Part shown: positions 1 to 11,620 of the stretch, one piece after another
Layout: each line of letters begins with the position of its first letter
Numbering within the stretch: the first letter of the stretch is position 1
NCBI GenBank assembly: GCA_032718475.1
Contig: JAUCBJ010002254.1
Span: forward strand, 1 to 51,112
Direction: 5' to 3'
Origin: Nemertoderma westbladi
Lineage: Eukaryota > Xenacoelomorpha > Nemertodermatida > Nemertodermatidae
Length of the DNA: 51,112 nucleotides
Translations under genes and position numbers: made by a program
The notes under the pieces: model-generated
What the model was told of the DNA's origin: nothing
The model's input: the letters and a program-made list of their open reading frames with translations, nothing else
Databases searched by the model: none

Positions 1-1
1 T

Positions 2-412
2 GACAACCCTGCTGATATTTTATCAAGGTCTTGTACTGCTGATTATTTAGTGAAGTCAAATTTATGGCGAAATGGACCTACTTGGCTAAAGAATAAAAAA
101 GAATGGCCAATTTGGAAGCCTAAACATACAATTTCGATTACAGCACTTGTTGAAAATGAAGTGTTGAATGAGTACTACTGTGGTATATTGTCATATATTG
201 ATTTAACAAGATTTAATAATTACGAAGTATTACTTCGAGTAGTAGCATACATTTTGCGATTTATTACGAAACATACACGTAGTTCACTTATAATTGAAGC
301 TGAGGAAATGAATTTATCTGAACTTTATCTTATTCGATCTCTTCAAGCTTCAGCCTCCATGAATATGCTGACTCTGCTGTTGGGATGGATTACACGGGAC
401 ATTTATGGATAA
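2..412 (+). pseudogene. BEL/Pao pol fragment upstream of integrase (RNase H C-terminal part)
   Basis: The frame is open from base 2, before the first ATG at 50, and begins DNPADILSR. It is followed by LWRNGPTWL and a KKEWPIWKP stretch. These match the segment of BEL/Pao Pol that follows RNase H (NPAD-SRG then WW-GP-WL). After about base 340 the similarity stops and the frame runs into a stop at 410-412. The usual HHCC zinc-binding domain, roughly a hundred residues, is absent before the integrase core picks up in another frame. This is a deletion with a frame change, so the piece cannot yield a working Pol. Confidence 0.7.
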
Positions 413-1488
413 TAAATGATCTTATTAACAGAGAGAAATTAAAAGTTTATGTTTGCCTATTTACTTGTTGTTCAACACGACATATTAATTTAGAACTAGC
501 TAATGATTTATCAGCTGACGCCTTTCTTCAATGTTTTAGACGTCATTGTGCTGTATATTCTACCCCATCATTATGTATTTCTGATAATGCTTCAAACTTC
601 GTAGCTGGTAATGATGAGATCAGCGAACTCTACAATACCTTAGATAAGGAGGATACTATTAATAGCATGAAAGATATATGTGATGCAAACAAAGTAAAGT
701 TATATTTCTGCAAAAGAAGAATACGGTTTCATCACATACCAAAGAGAGCCCCATGGTGGGGTGGGTTGTGGGAAATTCTTGTTGGCCTTGTAAAGACTGT
801 ACTCAAGAAAATTCTAAGATCATCATTTTTGACATTTAATGAACTGGAAACTGTGCTAAAAGAATGTCAAGCAGTGATTAATGATAGACCACTATACTAT
901 ATATCTTCAGATATTGACTATCCCCAACCAATATGTCCTTCGGAACTTGTATTTGGAAAGCGTATTACAGGATTACCTCATCCACATGTTGAATTAGATG
1001 ATATACTTGACCCTAGTTTTGGTGTAGACAAAACAACAATTAATCAGGCCCATGATAGACGCTCCCTCCCCCATAACCAATTTGTAACACGTTTCAAGAA
1101 AGAGTATTTGGAAATGTTAAGAGATAAACATATATCCCAATACAAAAAGGTATCATCCTACCAGTCACGTATTGATGTTGGACAAGTAGTTCAAATACAT
1201 AGTGACACACCTAGAGTCAACTGGAAGTTAGCAATTGTAGAGCAGTTAATGAAAGGTCCGGACGGAGAAACAATAGCTGCTATAATACATACGGCAAATG
1301 GTAAAACCAACCGTCCAATTTCTAAACTATACCCACTGAAGCTTAGTGTGAGCAATATAGGGGACTTTAGAAAGAAAGAAACCCCTGAACCCCAAGATAA
1401 AGATATACGTAGAAGTACTAGAAATGCAGCTGCTAGAGCCACTGAAAGAATCAAGGAGCAGCTTAAAGATGGCCCGGGAGAATGTTGA
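385..1488 (+). pseudogene. BEL/Pao integrase core and DUF5641 region
   Basis: A 367-codon open frame. The retroviral-type integrase core shows its acidic triad at D2 (in DYTG), D67 (in ISDNASNF) and E130 (in APWWGGLWE). KVYVCLFTC and RPLYYI are further BEL/Pao hallmarks. From about residue 230 the sequence matches the DUF5641 C-terminal region: the FKKEYLEML helix, then a basic beta-rich stretch ending RPISKLYPLKL. The first ATG is probably not a true start, because the same frame continues upstream to about 346 and in an intact element this is part of a polyprotein. The stop (1486-1488) lies in the first bases of the 3' LTR. The core residues look intact but the zinc-binding domain is missing, so activity is unlikely. 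Confidence 0.8.
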
Positions 1489-1774
1489 AAATATATTAGA
1501 CTGTGGTGATGGGAATGTTGACCATACTGTATCTATAAAATATATTCCCTTCGGGATCTAAGTTCTTATCTTTTAGTTGTACCGGTACTCTGTACTGTAC
1601 TGCTTTCTTATATATATATTTGAATGTGCTTTTGTCTATGTAAGTCTGCATGTGCTTTGTATGTACATTTTATTAACTGTATGTCTTATTGCCTACCTCA
1701 TGAATATGGAAACATAGTGCAGAATTGCTTGACTCTGTATTTTCTTCTGCTTGATTAGACTGCAATTCTCAACA
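1483..1774 (+). repeat. Candidate 3' LTR of the BEL/Pao element (292 bp)
   Basis: It starts TGTTGA and ends TCAACA, a perfect 6-bp terminal inverted repeat with canonical TG...CA ends. A purine-rich stretch (GGGAGAA) directly precedes it and could be the polypurine tract. The right border is supported independently: sequence from 1775 belongs to a degenerate tandem repeat with further copies at about 1940 and 2110. The matching 5' LTR is outside the window. Confidence 0.6.
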
Positions 1775-2210
1775 CTAGCAACAAATTTTGCACCTGTACT
1801 TCCGAAAAATTCGAGTGTGAGATGTCTAGTTAGATAATTATTTATTCCATTGAATTCAGAACAGCCATAAACCTCTAAGACGCGGAAAATAAGTTGTCAC
1901 AAGCAATTAAACTATTGAATAAATTTTCAAAATTTTGTGCTAGCACCAAATTTTGCACACGCAACGAAAAATACAAGTTTGATATGCGTAGTGCAACTCG
2001 TATATATTCCATCGAAACCAGAACCCTAACCACAACCCTAAATAACCCATATTGCGCAAAAAAAAGGTTCAAACAATCAATTTACAAAATTGAAATATTT
2101 CAAAATTTGGTGCTGGCACCAAAATTTGGCACCCGCCGAAAAAAACAAGTTCGAAATTAATAAATTAATTTATATGAATTCCACCCAATTGCTAACACCA
2201 AAAAACCGGT
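1775..2210. repeat. Degenerate tandem repeat, about 168-bp unit, 2.5 copies
   Basis: The motif CTAGCA(A/C)CAAATTTTGCAC recurs at about 1775 and 1940 and in diverged form at about 2112 (GGTGCTGGCACC). Each copy is followed by a CGAAAAA stretch, CAAGTT or GTGTGA, and a TATTCCAT(T/C)GAA segment. The copies are strongly diverged. The BEL/Pao LTR ends exactly where the first visible copy begins. Confidence 0.55.
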
Positions 2211-3478
2211 GTAAATCAAAAATAGAGATGTTATTAATCATATTTCGTGAAATGTAATTTTAAAAAACGTCTCCAAAAAGTGCCAAAAGTAGGGGGTTAT
2301 TAAATGGTGCTAAAAACTAGAAAACTTCCCAATATTTTCTAAAACGGTTTTCACTATTAGGAAGACAATAGATTTTTAGGAAAAGTCATAAAATTTCAGA
2401 TTCCCAACAGCTTTTGTTTCAGAGTTATAACAAAAACCCACGCGGCGGGGGGGGGGGGGGGGGGGGGGTCATATTGACCCCTCCCCCCCCCCCCCCCCCC
2501 CGGTTTAATAGGGTTAATGGTAAATGAAGTTGTCCCAAATGAATTTCCTTCGAAGGATTGGACATCCTTGTTAGGCAATGTGGTACAAGATAGTTATCTT
2601 TCTTTAGGTCTTCATGCTATCCTTTAATATAATTACTCCTTCAATTGTTTGTTTTACATAACTAACCTTAATTGTGCAGCTGGAGATAGAGAAATATAAC
2701 AACATCCACATTATAATCAACTTGGCTAACATCTCAGACATTTCTATATGATATTATTAGTGATATTAGAAATTGCAATTAGAAACTGCAAATATAATAC
2801 AGGACTCGAAATGTTTTTTTACTAATATACTATCTAAATAAAAAATTTACTTTGACAGAATAGTTACAGACGTACTGTAATTGTAGTCCCATGAGGATAT
2901 CTTAGTTTGAAGCAAATTAATATAGTAATTTGGAAAATAATATTAAAGTTTATATAAAATCCAAAATCCGGGACGTTTCGTATAATTGCTTTACACTTTA
3001 CACACACCGAAATAACGGTAGAAATTATGACTAAAAAGTTACACATAATTATATTAATTAGAGACTCACTGTAAAAGTGAATAGGAATTATAATTATGTT
3101 AAATATTCCGAGTAGTAAATAAAGAATTACAGATACTGTACAGTACTGAATTATTATATGTAATAACATTGAAGGCCGTACTTAGGTGAAAACAAAATAT
3201 AAGTTTTATAGAATAGACAACAGGTGAAAATATTACAAGACTAATTAAGTGTACCGGTACCAAAAGTATTTATAGCTCAAACAGTACATAATAGTAGAAT
3301 ACAAAAAAAACTACAGTAGAAATCAAATTGAATACATAAGGCATTGTAGAAAGTATTAAGTAGTGAGTGCATAGCATATGGGGGGAACTTATTATACAGT
3401 TATGGTCAGGGTTTGTAATGTAGGTTATAGTAGTGCAGCTTACAGAAAGGATAGAGAAGAATATACAGAGATATAGAA
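2211..3478. other. Non-coding stretch with a G/C homopolymer hairpin
   Basis: No gene seen; AT-rich apart from 2441-2503. There a G22 run (2447-2468), the short palindrome GTCATATTGAC and a C-rich run (2478-2501) form one large inverted repeat. The open frames here are short and low-complexity. Confidence 0.6.
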
Positions 3479-4345
3479 AGTTTTAAGGGTATAATAGTTT
3501 CAGGTTGAATGAGGTGCCCTGTACATTCAGTTTGGGGTTATCTCTACAAATGTTGATGCTTTCTTTTAGTAGAAAGTCGTAGTTAGTAGCAGGACGACCA
3601 GTAATTTTGAGTTAAGAATCTCAGAGCGGAAAGTCCCCGCGAACTGGTAAGGCTATAGCTTAGGGTGTTTCTAAAAAATACTTTTTTCTTATTTTCATTG
3701 CTCAAGTGAATTTTCCCATTGCATTTCACCTCAAAACATTATATACAAATTTTTTTCAAAAAATATTAAACTTAAGGGGTGGTACATCAGACCCGAAATA
3801 TTGAAAAATGACGCCGCGCCTACTTTTATTGCATTTCAACTTGAAATTTTCAAATGTGAAATTTGCATTCCTCAAGTTGTTCAATTTAATCATATGGTGA
3901 TTGTGAAGATTTACTTAAGAAAATTTTTTGATTGAGTTGATGCATAGGGGTGGTACAGATACACTCACTTTTTTTCAAAAACTGGAAAATTCTGAAAAAT
4001 TGTCACATATTAACTTTACAGTTGTCATATTTTAGGTGTTAGATCTATTATATCCAGCCCTCAAGTAGTTTATCTAGTTAATCTTGTTAATGTGAAGTTA
4101 TTAACACAAAAATTAATTATATGAGTTGAAATATAGGGGTGGTACAGTCAGGGTTCAGTAGGCCTAATATTGACATAACTGGGATCATGATTACAAGTTC
4201 TCCTACGACGACTTCAAAATTACTGGTCGTCCTGCTACTAACTACGATCTTCTACTAAAGGAAAGCATCAACATTTGTAGAGATAAACCCAAACTCAATG
4301 TACAGGGCACCTCATTCAACCTGAAACTATTCTACCCTTAAAACT
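3479..4345. mobile_element. Terminal-inverted-repeat element, about 867 bp, no transposase
   Basis: The left end (from 3479, AGTTTTAAGGGTA) and the reverse complement of the right end (to 4345) match over about 125 bp with a few mismatches, including the segment CAGGTTGAATGAGGTGCCCT. This is the form of a non-autonomous DNA element. The interior has three imperfect direct repeats of 170-190 bp, each ending GGGGTGGTACA (about 3776, 3947 and 4135). No open frame of note lies inside. Just outside the right end, ATTCTACCCTTAAAA is repeated at 4358. The superfamily and an exact target duplication could not be decided by eye. Confidence 0.65.
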
Positions 4346-4356
4346 AAATTATAAAA

Positions 4357-4614
4357 TTATTCTACCCTTAAAATATCGATAGGGTCAAAATCAATATTGA
4401 GGGGTAAATGAGCTCCAGCCGAAGACCTGTCTTCTTCAATACTCAAAAGATATGTCACCATTGGTATATCTGTGAGTACCGACTCAGACACACGATGTAT
4501 CACAAACATATCATGCGATACCCTGTCGTTGTTTAGGAGCTTCTCAAAGTTGGCACTCGAAATAATATTGAAGCGTTCAGCTGGAGATTCAGCCTTATCT
4601 TTGGTGCTTAACAT
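4357..4614 (-). pseudogene. LINE fragment (linker before reverse transcriptase)
   Basis: On the minus strand an 85-codon frame reads NFEKLLNNDR near the start and ends in GAHLPLNID. The DIPM...GAHLPLNID part resembles the DVPIGYISVAEV...GAHLPYYID segment of the LINE copy at 18617-19830, and the DNA is similar there too (GGGTAAATGAGCTCCA in both). FEKLLN is typical of the linker before non-LTR reverse transcriptases. It is a short relic beside the inverted-repeat element and has no intact neighbours. Confidence 0.4.
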
Positions 4615-4679
4615 TTTTATACCAATTGATTTCCATTCCTGTACGGATTGCTTGCTGCATTGGTGGCGTTGACGGCGTC

Positions 4680-7221
4680 AACCAGCTGTTTGATAAGATC
4701 CTCATTAATTAATTAATTAGTGGCAATTAGTGGCATCGGATATAAAATTTTTCGAGATTTTTTGTTGAAGATGATAATTTCATTGGTGACAATTTCTCTG
4801 GAATTTTTGTTTTGACAAAAGGATCAATGTAAATAAACCATTTTAGGTACATAATAAAGTAAATATACATTTGTTCAATTAGGCTAATTTATAACCTAGT
4901 GAGTTTTTTACTAGAATTTGACTTTACAAATTTGAAATAATCTGGGCAGTTACGGAATGTAAATATTTTTATTTCACTACTTGCAAATTTATTTTCATTA
5001 CAAAATCTTAAATTACAAAATTCTACAAATTACAAGCTTCATATGTATGAAGTTTTAAAGGTTTTTGAATTCGATGGTAACATTTTATATAAAATCTGGT
5101 TCTGGGAAGGTGAAATTTTGTGCTGGAATTAAAAGTGGAAGTAGTGAAAAAACCATAGTCTTATCAAATGTAACGGTTTTGGGTTCAATGGGTGTATAAA
5201 GCGTAAAAGGTGACCGACCATACGTACCGTAATGCATTGGCCATCAAAATTTTATAACAACAATATTTTTATAATCGTCGTGAATTCAGAAACATTGATT
5301 TTAGATCATATGTGTTTCAATTGGACGAGCTAAGTGTAAAACAAACTTTCACGAAATTTTAAAGGCCTTTTTTTTTTAAATCTCATTATGTGTTTTTATC
5401 TAAAGTGATCTCGTACTAAAGTACTCTTTAAAATACTGGGAACGTTACAATAGCAAAAGTAATTATAAACTTCTTTAATAATTATGTTGAATATTTTTCG
5501 TTTAGTCGTTTAAGTCGTTTAGACACTAACTCAGTAATACAGCGATAAATTAAATAATAACTTTATATATTATGTTGTATGTATAATAGGATAATGCCAA
5601 CTTTATTTTACTCCAGAATGCGAATTTCTACGTTACTACGTACTTAAAAAACTTAAATATGTATGATAAATGTTGAATATAATGTCCAATTTTATCAGTG
5701 TCGTTATTTTAAGTAACACTATTTTTAAACAAATATTTATAAATTATTGTTATTCTATAGGAAATCATTAGGTGTAGTCACAATTTGTTTGTACTACCTT
5801 GTTTAATTAATGTTAATTAGTTGTAATTGAATTCTCTTTATCGTTAGCACAAATTATCATTAGTGCCATGTCTTAATAAATATCAATGCCAAAGACATAT
5901 TTGTCTGATAAAACTGCCAAAAATGAAAGCTGTATGCAGTATATCCATCCATGCAGGTACATTTAAAGTTCTCATAAACAGCATGGAATGATACAGCAGG
6001 TGGGGGGAGTTAATAATAATCTATTTAAACTGCATCCGAAATGCAAATACCAGTTGTCGTTGTAAATCCTTAAATAACTATACAACTATTGTAGGCCGAA
6101 ATCCTATTACGTGGGAGGGATGTATTCACTGATGATTGGCTGATAGGATGAGGGGCTTGTTGATTGGCTGATAGGATGAGGGGCGTGTTGATTGACTGAA
6201 AGGATTAGGGGCGTGTTGTCTTTTGGCTTAATGGCTTAATTAGAATGAATTTCGATTTAACCGAGATTTCATCAGGTAGAGTAATGATGCAAGATAAAAC
6301 GAAATATCGAATCCCAGAAGTATTACGCCTACAAATAGGCAAGTCATTACATAAATATATTAGGGGATGTAATTAGGGTGGAGCGGGGGTAAAAGTTTCG
6401 CTTACACCTATGCCTACGCCTACACACCTACCCAAGCCCGAAGCCAGTGGGGGGGGGGGGGGGGGGGGGGGTGGTTCGTTGATTAGAACGAACCGCCCTT
6501 TTGAGAAAAGTGCCCTATTATACGAACACATGTTTGGGAAATGTGCCCTTTTTATACTCACCATTTTGAGAAATATTGTCCTTTTATATTCACCTATTCG
6601 TAAAAGTGGGCCTTTCCGGCAAAGCAAATGTTAAAGTTACATTAACAGCTTGAACAGTTTCATTTGAGTTTTATTTGTCATTTCAGGTAGGTGCCCCTCA
6701 AAATGCTTGCGTTTTATTAAATTGTCTTCAAGCTCAGGAGCTGCATGTTCAGAGTACAATTATTAATTAAAGCAAAAGGATAACTTCTAACTTAGCTTGC
6801 ATTTGGGTGTTTACATGAGAACAATCCTGTGTTTGTGTTTGTCTTATAGCTGGTTTTTCTTCTAATATTGAGGAATGTTAATGAAATGCAGTCAAAGTTT
6901 GCATTTATTAAACATTTGTGAGCCCCTTTGGCTTTGAGCTGACAAAAATAATTTGGAATTTCTGATACTAGTTTTGTTGATATTGCCAAAATGCAGGTGA
7001 CCTTCCCCTCAGAATGTAGGTTTCTGCAAATTAATTTTTCAATATATTATATTATATTTGCCAAAAAGGTGCAATCTGTATAATTATATTGCCCATTGGT
7101 TACCCATTTGTGTAAAAATTTGTTTAATGATGACACTGCTGCGACAAAATGAACCAATATATATATTTGTTGTGGTTACAGCTGTTGTAGGTAGACTGTG
7201 TGTAGGCAACTTCTATCTGCA
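4680..7221. other. Non-coding AT-rich stretch with short repeats
   Basis: No gene recognised. It contains three copies of a 28-bp unit (GATTGGCTGATAGGATGAGG and so on) at about 6134-6225, a G23 run at 6449-6471, and four loose copies of a roughly 33-bp unit with a core like TTTTGAGAAA-GTGCCC between about 6495 and 6625. The frames crossing the G-run give poly-Gly or poly-Pro and are not credible genes. Confidence 0.55.
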
Positions 7222-7688
7222 ATACTCAAATTATAAATATTAATGACGAGTAAGGGTCTTGAGCCACGGCTAATATAAAATATTGTTAGTTTACCATATA
7301 GCTATTTCACGCTTCCCGCGCGTCTTCAGTGGTATATTATTAGACACAATATTAATAAAATTTAACTAAAAAAACCAATTCAAAGCCTAAAAGATATATA
7401 CAAAACCGATACCGTTATGATACTGTACCGGTCTGCCACTTTACACAGCTAATATCTTTATTAAAATAGTCATAACTACTGTACAGTATCATAACGGTAT
7501 CGGTTTTGGAGATATCTTTTTAAGCTTTGAATTGTTTTTTTTAGTAAAATTATATTAATATTGTGTTTAATAATATACCACTGACGACGCGCGGGAAGCG
7601 TGAAATAGCTATATGGTAAACTAACAATATTTTATATTAGCCGTGGCTCAAGACCCTTACTCGTCATTAATATTTATAATTTGAGTAT
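7222..7688. mobile_element. Foldback element, two arms of about 210 bp
   Basis: The sequence from 7222 (ATACTCAAATTATAAATATT) reappears in reverse complement ending at 7688. The arms pair almost throughout, down to about 7430 on the left and 7477 on the right, leaving a spacer of about 45 bp. Arm features include TAAGGGTCTTGAGCCACGG and CGCTTCCCGCGCG. No coding capacity. This is a snap-back non-autonomous element or a palindromic duplication. Confidence 0.75.
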
Positions 7689-8040
7689 GCTTACGCCACG
7701 AAAAGCATCGTTCCATTACATTAACTCGCTACTGCAATTCAGTACGTCACAGGGAAGATGCTACTGTAGTTGTTTTCAAACTAAATCTGTTCAGTATGTA
7801 CTGTACAGTGAGTGTTTTAAAGGCAGCTGAGTGTAAGTTGATTATAGCTATTAATATATATTATTCACACTAATAATACCTAATAGTTTAGGAGAAAAAC
7901 ACCAAGGGGGCACGGTACAGTAAAATTACACTAACAACAAGTTCCATATCGCATAAAACAAATAAAATTAAATATAAATAACGGATTGATCAATTTTCCA
8001 ATTCCAAAAAATAAATTTTCCTATCAAATCTTGAAGCTGA

Positions 8041-9040
8041 TGGTCGCCAAAATTCAGACTAAACTACTACTAGGATCGGCATGCTGCATTGCAGCTGCAT
8101 TTTTAAGAATGCTGTGTCGGCTTGTCGACAAAATTGCGCCGCCACAACTCCCTATCACCCATGACATTTGCTACATCATCCGCATCTTCAAGGCCAGTGT
8201 CCTTTAAGATGCGTCTCAAGAACGTCATGGGCTGTCCACCATGCTTATACACTCCATGAGGCTTCCAAAGTACAAGATTATGCACTGGCTGGTCCTCACG
8301 GCGAAAGCAATGTCCTGCAAAGCGGAGGCGATTTTGTTCTAGTGTCAAGATTGGGGGAACCAATGAGACACCTCCAATGTTATATATTGTCTGGTTGGAG
8401 ATGTGAGCATTGTACTTGACACAATGAACCCGGCGTAGCATTCTTGTGAATGTGCCATCCAGAGATTTGGTGTCCTCAGCAGTTAGAGCCCAGCATAGAC
8501 TCCATTTGACCTTAAGTTTCCGATTAATTCTCGGTGACTTCCAAATCCTGGAAAGCCTATTCAAGGCTGCCCATGCCTTTCCCTTACGTATTCCAAGGTC
8601 CTCACCTGACTTCTGGATCCATGATCCCAGGTACCAGAAGTCGTCCACATGCTCAAGCATACCATCCTTTGAACTTATGCTCATCATCTGGTCAGAGACT
8701 TGCTGAGGACTTTCAAAGTTAACTGTCTCTGGAGTTAATAAAAAGACCAACACTAGAAGCAGCCTGTTCTAATAAGCTGAGGAGCCGTTGGGCTCTCTCT
8801 AGTGATTCTCAGAGTACTCCTAAGTCATCAGCAAAGTCTAGAGCAGTTAGGTACTTGGCAGGATTTCCTCGACCTCTGGAGCCAGTAGGTGGAGTTATCA
8901 TCACCCCATTATCATTATGATGATCTAAGGACATGCGTAGAACATAGTCAACTACAATTATGAACAAGAATGGTGCAAGTGTGTCTCCCTGGAGGATGCC
9001 CCTCACCTGCTCCCTGGTGCGGATTGGCGCTTTCTACCTA
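8041..9040 (-). pseudogene. RTE-like LINE copy 1: 3' half of reverse transcriptase and C-terminal region
   Basis: Read on the minus strand, 9006-8809 encodes the end of a non-LTR reverse transcriptase: GILQGDTLAPFLFI, then the catalytic ALDFADDLGVL. A TGA follows at once. The frame is then lost through a deletion of about 14 bp near 8726 compared with copy 2. The other frame (8753-8103, 216 codons) carries the C-terminal part: VDDFWYLGSWIQKSGED, RIWKSPRINRKLKVK, then RLRFAGHCFRREDQPVHN. It ends in TAG-rich sequence near 8070. The N-terminal reverse transcriptase and endonuclease are missing (5' truncation, common in LINEs). This is the most complete 3' end of the family in the window. Confidence 0.8.
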
Positions 9041-10095
9041 AGAAAATGATGAGGGATGACAAGAGTGAGATTTTTCTGCACTACTACTCGGAAGTTATAC
9101 AAAATAATGTAGATTATAAATCCCCCCCCCCCCCCCTCTTTTCTATTTTCAATAAAGCTGTGACGGGGTACATCAGGTTTTGTAAAAAAAATAGTGTGAC
9201 AATTTCAAAAAATAAAAATTTGACTATCAAAATATCTTGGAAATTGACAAGGGAGAACTGGAACATTTATGTTGGTAATATACTCATACATATGACATAT
9301 CCAACAAGTTGTCACAGGTGGTCTGATGATGCTACATTATACTAATTGAGTTTTCCATCCTGATAACTCTGTTTAATTTAATTGATTTTAATATGATTAT
9401 AATAATCATCCATAAGCATCAATCAGTCTGTCCAACTTTCCAATAACTCATTGAACCGGAAGGACGCCCCTGCCAAACAACATAAATCAAAGCTAAAGTA
9501 AACATTATCTCTCCTTCATAGACTATGTCTTCAATATACTTACTGTACTACCCAGAGACAGTCAGTTTTTGTGTAGTATCATGACACTTTAGTTCACAAC
9601 CAGTTTATTGCAGATAGATTATATAACATTAAGTAATTAATATAATCAGATGGGGGGGGGGGGGGGGGGGGATACGAATAAAATTAAAATAGTATAATTA
9701 AAAATTAACCAAGACTATACAATATATACACACCTACGACCTCGACTTGTAGGCAGGTTAGTAAAGAAGCAGGTTACAGTAGTGGCGGGATGAAAGAAAT
9801 CAAAACAATAAACTAGAGTTATAATATTGTAGAAAATCAAACTTAATTGAGAATCAACAGATTGAGAATCAACAGTCTGGTGTATAGGCCAACATGTTAA
9901 CAGTACGTGTATGTGTAGGCGTAGCGTTTACCCCACATGAGGGGTGGGGCTGGGGAGGTGAGGCACTACTCACCATTTTGAAATACATATTGCTCCAAAA
10001 AAAAAATATGTAGAAATAAAGCGTAAGATCAATTTTGTGTGACAGCTAGTTTACAGAGGCGCGATTTGGGAACCTAAATAATAAACGAATGTTAT
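9041..10095. other. Non-coding spacer between two LINE copies
   Basis: No gene seen. It holds a C15 run (9122-9136), a G20 run (9652-9671) and AT-rich unique-looking sequence. Confidence 0.5.
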
Positions 10096-10438
10096 CACAG
10101 GTTATTTAGATAATGCAGGTTAGTAGGCCTCCTACAACTACTAGGATCGTCATGCTGTATTGCAGGTGCATTTTTAAGAATGCTGTTATCGACAATGTTA
10201 GACCGCCACAACTCCCTACTCACAATGGGATTATCCGCATTTTCAAGGCCAGTGTCCTTTAGGAGGCGTCTCAATAAAGTCATGGGCTATCCACCATGCT
10301 AATTCACTCCATGAGGCTGCCAAAACACAAGATTATGCACTGGCTCATGGCACATGGACTCCATCGGACCTTAAGTTTCCGATTAATTCTCGGTGACTTC
10401 CAAATCCTGGAAAGCCTATTCAAGGCTGCCCATGCCTT

Positions 10439-11293
10439 TCACTTACGTATTCGAATGTCCTCACCTGACTTCCGGATCCATGATCCCAGGTAACAGAAGT
10501 CGTCCACATGCTCAAGCATACCATCCTTTGAGCTTATGCTCATCCGATCAGAGACTTGCTGAGGACTTTCAAAGTTAACTGTCAGAATGTTGGTCTTTCT
10601 GGAGTTAATAAAAAGACCAACACTAGAAGCAGCATGTTCTAATGAGCTGAGGAGCCGTTGGGCTCCCTCTAGTGATTCTGAGAGTACTCCTAAGTCATCA
10701 GCAAAGTCTAGATCAGTTAGGTACTTGGCAGGATTTCCTCGACTTTTGGAGGCAGTGGGTGGAGTTACCATCACCCCATCATCATTTTGATGATCTAAGG
10801 ACATGTGTAGAACATAGTCAACCACAATTATGAACAAGAATGGTGCAAGTGTGTCTCCCTGGAGGACGCCCCATAACACTTCAAATAGTTCTGTGTCACC
10901 GTCAACAGTAAAGACAAATGTTGCCGAACCATCGTATACTGATCTGATTGTTGCAATAATTTCACCAGTAATCCCATATAATGAAAGTATGCTGAACATA
11001 CGTGAGCGAGAGACTGAATCAAAGGCCTTGAAGAAGTCAACAAAGATAACAGCCAGATGCCTGTCTTTATTTTTTGATAACTCTTCAATTATCCTTCTAA
11101 GTGCCAAAATTGGCTCCATGGTCCCACGACCTTTACGGAACCCATTCTGATTTCCACAGAGCAGTCTCTCAATAGGATCCCTGATGCGATTTAATAGAAT
11201 TCTATTGTATAGCTTTGCAGCAATCGAGATCAATGAGATTCCCCGAAAAGAACCATAGAGTGTTAGGTTGCCCTTCTTGGGAACTGGCACCAA
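10439..11293 (-). pseudogene. LINE copy 2 reverse transcriptase
   Basis: 284 codons on the minus strand. Non-LTR reverse transcriptase motifs appear in order: VPVPKKGN, GISLISIAAKLYNRIL, NQNGFRKGRGTMEPI, VIFVDFFKAFDSV (first catalytic Asp), GVLQGDTLAPFLFI, and LDFADDLGVL (catalytic FADD). A C-terminal VDDFCYLGSWIRKSGED follows. The frame continues in pieces down to about 10140 (WRSNIVDNS), with an internal deletion relative to copy 1 around 10340. The motif set fits the RTE/jockey-like group. The start is arbitrary: coding should continue upstream into a linker and endonuclease, but that linker is deleted. The reverse transcriptase block itself is still open, so the insertion is fairly young. 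Confidence 0.85.
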
Positions 11294-11299
11294 CTAGGT

Positions 11300-11620
11300 T
11301 GCCCTCCAGGATCACCTTAGGAAACTTCTTTTAGCCAGTCTTCCAGAACATGAGAAGTGGCAACGGATGATGCGGTTAGAGATTTGGTCTATTTTGTCCA
11401 ATGCTGCATGTGCAGTTGGATTCATCAATAAACCAATTCCACCATTGCCACTATCATCTGCTGTCGCGAGGGCGAGTCGCCAACCGCCCCCCATGTCCTT
11501 AATCAGATCCTCATCAGTTTGTCCAAGCTTGAATTCCCACTGCGCTAAGAGAAAGCTAATCTGCCAAGGCAGTCAGCTCACCTTGTCGCATTGGGGACAC
11601 GAATGTTGTGTTAACTGAGG
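11300..11620 (-). pseudogene. LINE copy 2 endonuclease fragment (APE type)
   Basis: A minus-strand frame at 11494-11312 reads WRLALATADDSGNGGIGLLM, then ALDKIDQISNRIIRCHF. This matches the middle of APE-type endonucleases of RTE-like LINEs (a G-GGVGFL-like strand followed by ISDRI). Upstream on the same strand, up to about 11620, is a degraded N-terminal part (PMRQGELTALA). The C-terminal half of the endonuclease, with its GDFN and SDH motifs, is absent: the fragment joins directly to the reverse transcriptase start near 11295. Confidence 0.65.

Larger units (their letters stand above)
1..1774 (+). mobile_element. BEL/Pao LTR retrotransposon, 3' part, truncated by window edge
   Basis: The window opens inside pol of a BEL/Pao element. 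In order there are the end of the RNase H-linked region, the integrase core, a DUF5641-type C-terminal region and a candidate 3' LTR. The 5' LTR, gag, protease and reverse transcriptase would lie left of the window, so the target-site duplication cannot be checked. Two breaks show it is dead: a missing segment where the integrase zinc-binding domain should be, and a reading-frame change near 340-412. Assignment rests on the typical BEL/Pao order and motifs (NPADILSR, APWWGGLWE); the family name within BEL/Pao is not known to me. Confidence 0.85.

Noticed and set aside
2396-2578. Frames with poly-Pro or poly-Gly near G/C runs (also 6373-6634, 33653-33940)
   Set aside because: They are translations of homopolymer runs in non-coding DNA.
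2864-3169. 101-codon hydrophobic minus-strand frame as a membrane protein
   Set aside because: AT-rich sequence gives Ile/Leu-rich chance frames; no start context, homology or neighbours support it.
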